Assembly (NCBI RefSeq): GCF_020991415.1
Contig: NZ_JAJMOY010000005.1
Coordinates: forward strand, 1 to 64,000
From: Flavobacterium sp. ENC
GTDB taxonomy: Bacteria > Bacteroidota > Bacteroidia > Flavobacteriales > Flavobacteriaceae
DNA length: 64,000 nucleotides
Direction: 5' to 3'
The position numbers were made by a program, and so were the translations under genes. Each line of letters opens with the position of its first letter. The first letter of the stretch is position 1. Of the stretch, positions 59,533 through 64,000 are shown one piece after another. The notes beneath the pieces are model-generated. The model was given only the letters and a program-made list of their open reading frames with translations, was not told the DNA's origin and made no database searches.

Positions 59533-61212
59533 ATGAGTTATTTAGATGATATATTAAAATCACGCCGTGATACCAGACATTTTACTGCCGACGAAGTTCC
59601 TGAAGAAGTGATACAGAAAGCGTTACAGGCCGGCCATTGGGCCCCTTCGGTTGGACTGACGGATGCTACGAAGTATTATATTATTAAATCGCCGGAAGTA
59701 AAAAGTGCTGTTAAAAATTTGTTTTCAGCTTATAACACAAAAGCAGCCGGACTGACCGACAATCCGGAACAAAAAGAACACTACCAATCCCTGAAACTGG
59801 AAGCGATTGAAGAAGCTCCCATCGGACTGATTATTGCTTACGACAGATCGGTTTTAAATCAGTTTACGATTGGCACCGTTGGCAGTAACGAAGCCGTTAA
59901 ATTCAGTTCGGTTTGCGCTGCGCAAAACATCTGGCTTTCGCTTACCGAACAAGGGTATGGAATGGGCTGGGTATCGATTTTGAATTATTATCAGTTTAAG
60001 AAAATAATTGATTTACCGGAAAACATGGAACCTCTTGGTTATTTCTGTATCGGGAAACCGGCCACCAATTATGACAATCAGCCGATGCTGCAACAATTAA
60101 ACTGGAAGCAGAAATCGGAGGCTCCGGACTGTACGGAAATCAAAACTGTTGTGAAAGAGGAAGTTCCTAACTTTCAGTTCAATTCTCAGTCCACGAATAA
60201 AAACAAAACGGCTTTCAGACAGCTTTTACAGGACAAAATCGATTCTAAAACCAAACCCGTTGGCGCTTTAGGCATTTTAGAAGATTTAGCTTTCCAATTG
60301 GGAAGCGTTTTTGAAACTTTAAATCCAAAAATAAAAAAACCGAATATTGTCGTTTTTGCTGCAGATCATGGCATTGCAAATCATGGTGTCAGTGCTTATC
60401 CGCAGGATGTAACCCGCCAAATGGTGCATAATTTTCTGGAAGGCGGTGCAGCCATAAATGTTTTCTGTAATCAGAATAATATTGCGTTATCGATTGTAGA
60501 TTCCGGTGTGAATTATGACTTTCCGACCAATGCCAAATTGATTCCTGCCAAAATTGCAAAAGGAACACAATCTTTTCTGCACGTTCCCGCTATGAGCGAA
60601 ACAGAACTGCAGCTGTGTTTTGAAAAAGGGAAATCAATCGTTGATGATATTGCCAAAACAGGATCCAACTGTATTGGTTTTGGTGAAATGGGAATCGGAA
60701 ATACCTCAACGGCTGCTGTTTTAATGAGTCTGCTGACCGGTTTCCCCATCGAAGAATGCGTCGGAAAAGGAACAGGAGTTGAAGACGAAAAGTTACTTCA
60801 GAAACAAAACATACTACAAAAAGCTCTTGACAATTATTCCGGTCAGGACCAAATCACACAGCAGCTGGCTTACTTCGGAGGTTTCGAAATTATGCAAATG
60901 GCAGGCGGAATGTTAGCCGCTTACGATCATAACATGCTGATTCTTGTGGATGGTTTTATTTGCAGCGTGGCTTTTCTGATTGCTTCGAAAATGAATCCAA
61001 ATATTAAGGAGAATGCCATTTTTTGTCATGTTTCAGCAGAAAATGCACATCAGAAATTATTAAATTATTTAGGGGCAAAACCCATTTTAAATTTAGATTT
61101 GCGTCTCGGCGAAGGAACGGGCTGTGCCATTGCTTTCCCTATCTTGAAATCAGCAGAAGCTTTTTTGAATGAAATGGCTACTTTTGAAAATGCCGGGGTT
61201 AGCAGGAAGTAG
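59533..61212 (+). CDS. bluB-cobT: BluB-CobT fusion: DMB synthase and DMB phosphoribosyltransferase
   Basis: 559 residues in one chain. Residues about 1-200 are BluB, a flavin-destructase that makes 5,6-dimethylbenzimidazole from FMNH2 (SRRDTRHFTADEVP, GHWAPSVGLTDATKYYII, SSVCAAQNIWLSLTEQGYGMGWVSIL). Residues about 222-559 are CobT, which joins the base to nicotinate mononucleotide (DSKTKPVGALGILEDLA, FAADHGIANHGVSAYPQDVTRQMV, GEMGIGNTSTAAVLMSLLTG, GGFEIMQMAGGMLAA, LRLGEGTGCAIAFPIL). The fusion should pass the lower ligand directly between sites. Followed by the transposase gene and repeat array, then cobS. Confidence 0.94.
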   Translation: MSYLDDILKSRRDTRHFTADEVPEEVIQKALQAGHWAPSVGLTDATKYYIIKSPEVKSAVKNLFSAYNTKAAGLTDNPEQKEHYQSLKLEAIEEAPIGLIIAYDRSVLNQFTIGTVGSNEAVKFSSVCAAQNIWLSLTEQGYGMGWVSILNYYQFKKIIDLPENMEPLGYFCIGKPATNYDNQPMLQQLNWKQKSEAPDCTEIKTVVKEEVPNFQFNSQSTNKNKTAFRQLLQDKIDSKTKPVGALGILEDLAFQLGSVFETLNPKIKKPNIVVFAADHGIANHGVSAYPQDVTRQMVHNFLEGGAAINVFCNQNNIALSIVDSGVNYDFPTNAKLIPAKIAKGTQSFLHVPAMSETELQLCFEKGKSIVDDIAKTGSNCIGFGEMGIGNTSTAAVLMSLLTGFPIEECVGKGTGVEDEKLLQKQNILQKALDNYSGQDQITQQLAYFGGFEIMQMAGGMLAAYDHNMLILVDGFICSVAFLIASKMNPNIKENAIFCHVSAENAHQKLLNYLGAKPILNLDLRLGEGTGCAIAFPILKSAEAFLNEMATFENAGVSRK

Positions 61213-61261
61213 GGAGTTTTAAGTCGCAGTTTTAAGTCTCATTTTTTATATTTATATCTAT

Positions 61262-61693
61262 ATGCCATTAATAAAAATTTATATCCATTTTGTATGGAGT
61301 ACAAAAAACAGATTTCCCTATTTAGATTCTTTTGAATTACGTCAAAAAGTCTGGAATCATATAAAAGAAAATGCAAAAGAAAAAGGAATCTATATGGATC
61401 ATATTAATGGTTATTCAGATCATTGCCATTGTATTATTTCACTGGGAGCAGATCAAAATATTCAAAAAATAATACAATTAATCAAAGGGGAATCCTCATT
61501 TTGGATTAATAAAAATAAATTGACTAAAAACAAATTTGAATGGCAGGATGAATATTTTGCAGTTTCCGTTTCTGAATCTTTAATTGACAAAGTGAGAGAT
61601 TATATTAAAAATCAGGAAACCCATCACAAGAAAAAAACTTTTCAGGAAGAATATGATGAAATTATTAGCAAATTTGGGTTTCAAAAAGATTAG
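61262..61693 (+). CDS. IS200/REP-type Y1 transposase (RAYT-like)
   Basis: 143 residues of the single-domain Y1 HUH family: N-terminal IYIHFVWSTKNRFPYL, the metal-binding H54-C-H56 (SDHCHCIISL), and catalytic Tyr114 with Gln118 in RDYIKNQETHHKKK. The length fits REP-associated transposases and IS200 TnpA. Immediately downstream lies a 1.1-kb array of hairpins that could be its substrate. It splits the B12 run between cobT and cobS on the same strand. No TnpB follows. Confidence 0.9.
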   Translation: MPLIKIYIHFVWSTKNRFPYLDSFELRQKVWNHIKENAKEKGIYMDHINGYSDHCHCIISLGADQNIQKIIQLIKGESSFWINKNKLTKNKFEWQDEYFAVSVSESLIDKVRDYIKNQETHHKKKTFQEEYDEIISKFGFQKD

Positions 61694-61703
61694 GCTAAAT
61701 AAA

Positions 61704-62807
61704 ATTTGGCTAAAGCCGTCTCATTGTAAATCACTACCCCCCAGATAAATCTGGGGGCTATTAAAACAACAAATCAATAAAATAAAATCTATACACAATC
61801 CATAATTCAATAGCCAACATCTTTAGATGTTGGAATACTATGGACAATCAAACTGGCTTTAGCCAAATAAACTTACCTGTGTTATAAATGAAAAAAGTAA
61901 TGTACATGAAAATTTGGCTAAAGCCTTTCTAATTATAAATTATTTTCCCCCAGATAAATCTGAGGGCTATTAAAAAATAACCTATCAATAAAAAATGTAA
62001 TCTGAAGTTAATCCGAAATTTGATAACCAATACTGAGTAAATTATTAGCCTTATATAAATCTCATAGCCACCCAAAAACAACGAAGCAATAAAATTAAAT
62101 TTGAAGACAATCTAAAATCAATAGCCAACATCTTTAGATGTTGGAAAATTTATTGACAATCAAACTGGCTTTAGCCAAATAAACTTACCTGTGTTATAAA
62201 TGAAAAAAATAATGTACATGAAAATTTGGCTAAAGCCTTTCTAATTATAAATTATTTCCCCCCAGATAAATCTGGGGGCTATTAAAAAATAACCTATCAA
62301 TAAAAATGTAATTTGAAGTTAATCCGAAATTTGATAACCAATATTTAGTAAATTATAAGACTACATATAAATCTCATGGCCACCCAAAAACAGCGAAGCA
62401 ATAAAAATTAAATTTGAAGACAATCTAAAATCAATAGCCAACATCTTTAGATGTTGGAAAATTTATTGACAATCAAACTGGCTTTAGCCAAATAAACTTA
62501 CCTGTGTTATAAATGAAAAAAATAATGTACATGAAAATTTGGCTAAAGCCTTTCTAATTATAAATTATTTTCCCCCAGATAAATCTGGGGGCTATTAAAA
62601 AATAACCTATCAATAAAAAATGTAATTTGAAGTTAATCCGAAATTTGATAACCAATATTTAGTAAATTATTAGACTACATATAAATCTCATGGCCACCCA
62701 AAAACAACGAAGCAATAAAAATTAAATTTGAAGACAATCTAAAATCAATAGCCAACATCTTTAGATGTTGGAAAATTTATTGACAATCAAACTGGCTTTA
62801 GCCAAAT
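61704..62807. repeat. Array of ~312-bp repeats carrying three TTTA-loop hairpins each
   Basis: Hairpin CCAACATCTTTAGATGTTGG lies at 61814, 62125, 62438 and 62752 (steps 311, 313, 314), always led by AATAG. Hairpin CCCCCAGATAAATCTGGGGG, followed by CTATT, lies at 61738, 61947 (one change), 62259 and 62572; on the minus strand it too reads AATAG-stem-TTTA-stem. TGGCTTTAGCCA occurs in both orientations in every unit. The first unit is ~100 bp shorter. No ORF. Looks like a REP/BIME-type array tied to the adjacent Y1 transposase. Confidence 0.88.
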
Positions 62808-62826
62808 AAACTTACCTATATTTTCA

Positions 62827-63624
62827 ATGAAAAAAGAACTACATATTTTTTTTACCGCTTTGATGTTTTACACCAGAATTCCATGTCCGAAAAACATTGA
62901 TCACAATCCGGAGTACTTAAATAAAGCTACGCGATACTTTCCGCTAATTGGTTGGATTGTCGGGAGTATTTCTTTTCTGGCTTTTTATATTTTTTCTCTT
63001 TTTCTGTCAGCAGAAATCGCAGTGATTTTAGCAATTATTGCTTCTATACTTACAACCGGTGCTTTTCATGAAGATGGTTTTGCAGATGTCTGCGATGGTT
63101 TTGGCGGAGGCTGGACCAAAGAAAAAATTCTGATGATCATGAAAGACAGTGCTATTGGCGCTTATGGGGCCATTGGTTTGGTTTTGCTTTTTTTGTTGAA
63201 ATTCAAACTGCTTTCAGATGCTGTTTTGCTTTTTCCAATTGGCGATCGGTTTTCTGTTTTACCCATTTTCCTGTTGTTTGTTTCGGCTCATGCTTTGAGT
63301 CGACTGACTGCTATCAGTATTATTTTTACACATGAATATTCAAGGGATGATGCTTCCAGCAAGAGTAAACCGATCGCAAAAAGCAATACCTGGAAAGAAG
63401 TTCTGGGCGCTTTTTTCTTCGGACTCATCCCTTTGTTTGTTCTTTCGTATTTTAAGTATCAGATCCTTTTGGTTCTACTTCCGGTTTTCCTGACCCGTTA
63501 TTTTTTAGCCCGTTATTTCCAAAAATGGATTGACGGTTATACCGGAGATTGTCTCGGCGCCACCCAGCAGGTTTGTGAGATCATTTATTATTTAAGCATT
63601 CTTTTGGTATGGAAATTTTTCTAG
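62827..63624 (+). CDS. cobS: Adenosylcobinamide-GDP ribazoletransferase (cobalamin synthase)
   Basis: Joins AdoCbi-GDP and alpha-ribazole to make cobalamin (phosphate) at the inner membrane. The 265 residues contain several TM helices and the signature GAFHEDGFADVCDGFGGGWTKEKILMIMKDSAIGAYG. The end GDCLGATQQVCEII is typical. Its last 16 bp overlap cobC. Confidence 0.96.
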   Translation: MKKELHIFFTALMFYTRIPCPKNIDHNPEYLNKATRYFPLIGWIVGSISFLAFYIFSLFLSAEIAVILAIIASILTTGAFHEDGFADVCDGFGGGWTKEKILMIMKDSAIGAYGAIGLVLLFLLKFKLLSDAVLLFPIGDRFSVLPIFLLFVSAHALSRLTAISIIFTHEYSRDDASSKSKPIAKSNTWKEVLGAFFFGLIPLFVLSYFKYQILLVLLPVFLTRYFLARYFQKWIDGYTGDCLGATQQVCEIIYYLSILLVWKFF

Positions 63625-64000
63625 TTCGTCACACGGAGACTACCTGCGAAAAAGGAATTTGTTACGGACAGTCTGATATTGGTCTGGCTGAGCCCTATGA
63701 CATTATTTTCAAAAATATAACAGACCAATTACCTTCGGAAGCTATTCTTTTTTCAAGTCCCTTGCAGCGCTGTACTATTTTAGCAAAACACATTCAAAAC
63801 CAGATCAAAACCCTTTCGTACCACGAAGACAATCGACTAATGGAAATGAATTTTGGTGACTGGGAAATGAAAAACTGGAATAGTATTCCACCGGAAGAAC
63901 TTAATCCGTGGATGGAAGATTTTGTAAATATCAGTGTTTCAAATGGAGAATCTTTTGTCGAATTGCATGAACGGGTTGGTATTTTTTTAGCGGAGCAGCT
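63609..64000 (+). CDS. cobC: Alpha-ribazole phosphatase, partial (window end)
   Basis: Starts ATG at 63609 inside cobS and runs off the window after about 130 codons. Histidine-phosphatase signature MEIFLVRHTET with the phosphohistidine His8; later SSPLQRCTILAKHI and RLMEMNFGDWE with the acid Glu. Removes the phosphate from alpha-ribazole phosphate or cobalamin phosphate, closing the lower-ligand branch. Confidence 0.92.
   Translation, partial: MEIFLVRHTETTCEKGICYGQSDIGLAEPYDIIFKNITDQLPSEAILFSSPLQRCTILAKHIQNQIKTLSYHEDNRLMEMNFGDWEMKNWNSIPPEELNPWMEDFVNISVSNGESFVELHERVGIFLAEQ

Noticed and set aside
61704..62807. CRISPR array or integron cassette array
   Set aside because: Units of ~312 bp are near copies of one another and hold no ORFs; hairpins and the Y1 transposase fit a REP-type array better.

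Overview
The window is a chromosomal segment of a Flavobacterium-like member of the Bacteroidota. The signs are AT-rich DNA, no Shine-Dalgarno sequences, promoters of the TTG/TTTG-N18-21-TAnnTTTG type, a type IX secretion (T9SS) C-terminal sorting domain, an SPII-lipoprotein-rich proteome and a split transketolase. Species cannot be fixed from the sequence alone. Most of it is core genome. The intergenic spaces carry several families of dispersed hairpin repeats.

Layout. 0.5-3.8 kb: thrS-infC-rpmI-rplT, with infC apparently starting at ATA. 3.8-10.5 kb: a TonB-C-like secreted protein, a Crp/Fnr regulator with an AhpD-like peroxidase, and a TPR lipoprotein histidine kinase coupled to a paralogue that has lost its phospho-acceptor His, followed by a response regulator. 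10.5-15.6 kb: a secreted EEP nuclease, an 'AsnB-like' conserved protein, and a four-gene minus-strand cassette (unknown 127-aa protein, multi-TM protein, HisKA_3 kinase, NarL-type regulator). 15.7-21.7 kb: dnaB, accA, EamA transporter, lptG-type permease, tgt. 22-31 kb: acidic protein, split transketolase, a ~263-bp tandem repeat array, FKBP-type lipoprotein, S4 protein, phosphoribosyltransferase, aroK, two tRNA-Lys and one tRNA-Leu, acyltransferase, TPR protein.

31-41 kb holds a KirBac-type K+ channel with an A8 frameshift near its start. Next comes a light-response/carotenoid island: a B12-binding MerR (CarH/LitR-like) regulator, crtI-crtB-crtZ-SRPBCC-photolyase, then an ABC1 kinase with a TetR regulator, a TIGR01777 epimerase and a YceI protein. 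Several promoters in the island share a TTAAACAA half-site, which suggests one regulon. 41-55 kb: housekeeping and envelope genes, including an ECF sigma factor translationally coupled to an anti-sigma factor that appears to span both membranes (cytosolic domain, one TM helix, repetitive periplasmic linker, outer-membrane beta-barrel), and a large T9SS-secreted nuclease. 55-64 kb is a vitamin B12 salvage region: btuFCD-type ABC transporter, a CWC/DUF5522 protein, cobU, a BluB-CobT fusion, cobS and cobC (cut by the window end). An IS200-like Y1 transposase and a 1.1-kb array of TTTA-loop hairpins interrupt it.

The B12 salvage region and the B12-binding light regulator lie in one 30-kb stretch. 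The former could supply the chromophore of the latter, but that link is inference. The most unusual observations are the hairpin/transposase system, the degenerate kinase pair, the dual-membrane anti-sigma factor, the Kir frameshift and the ATA start of infC.
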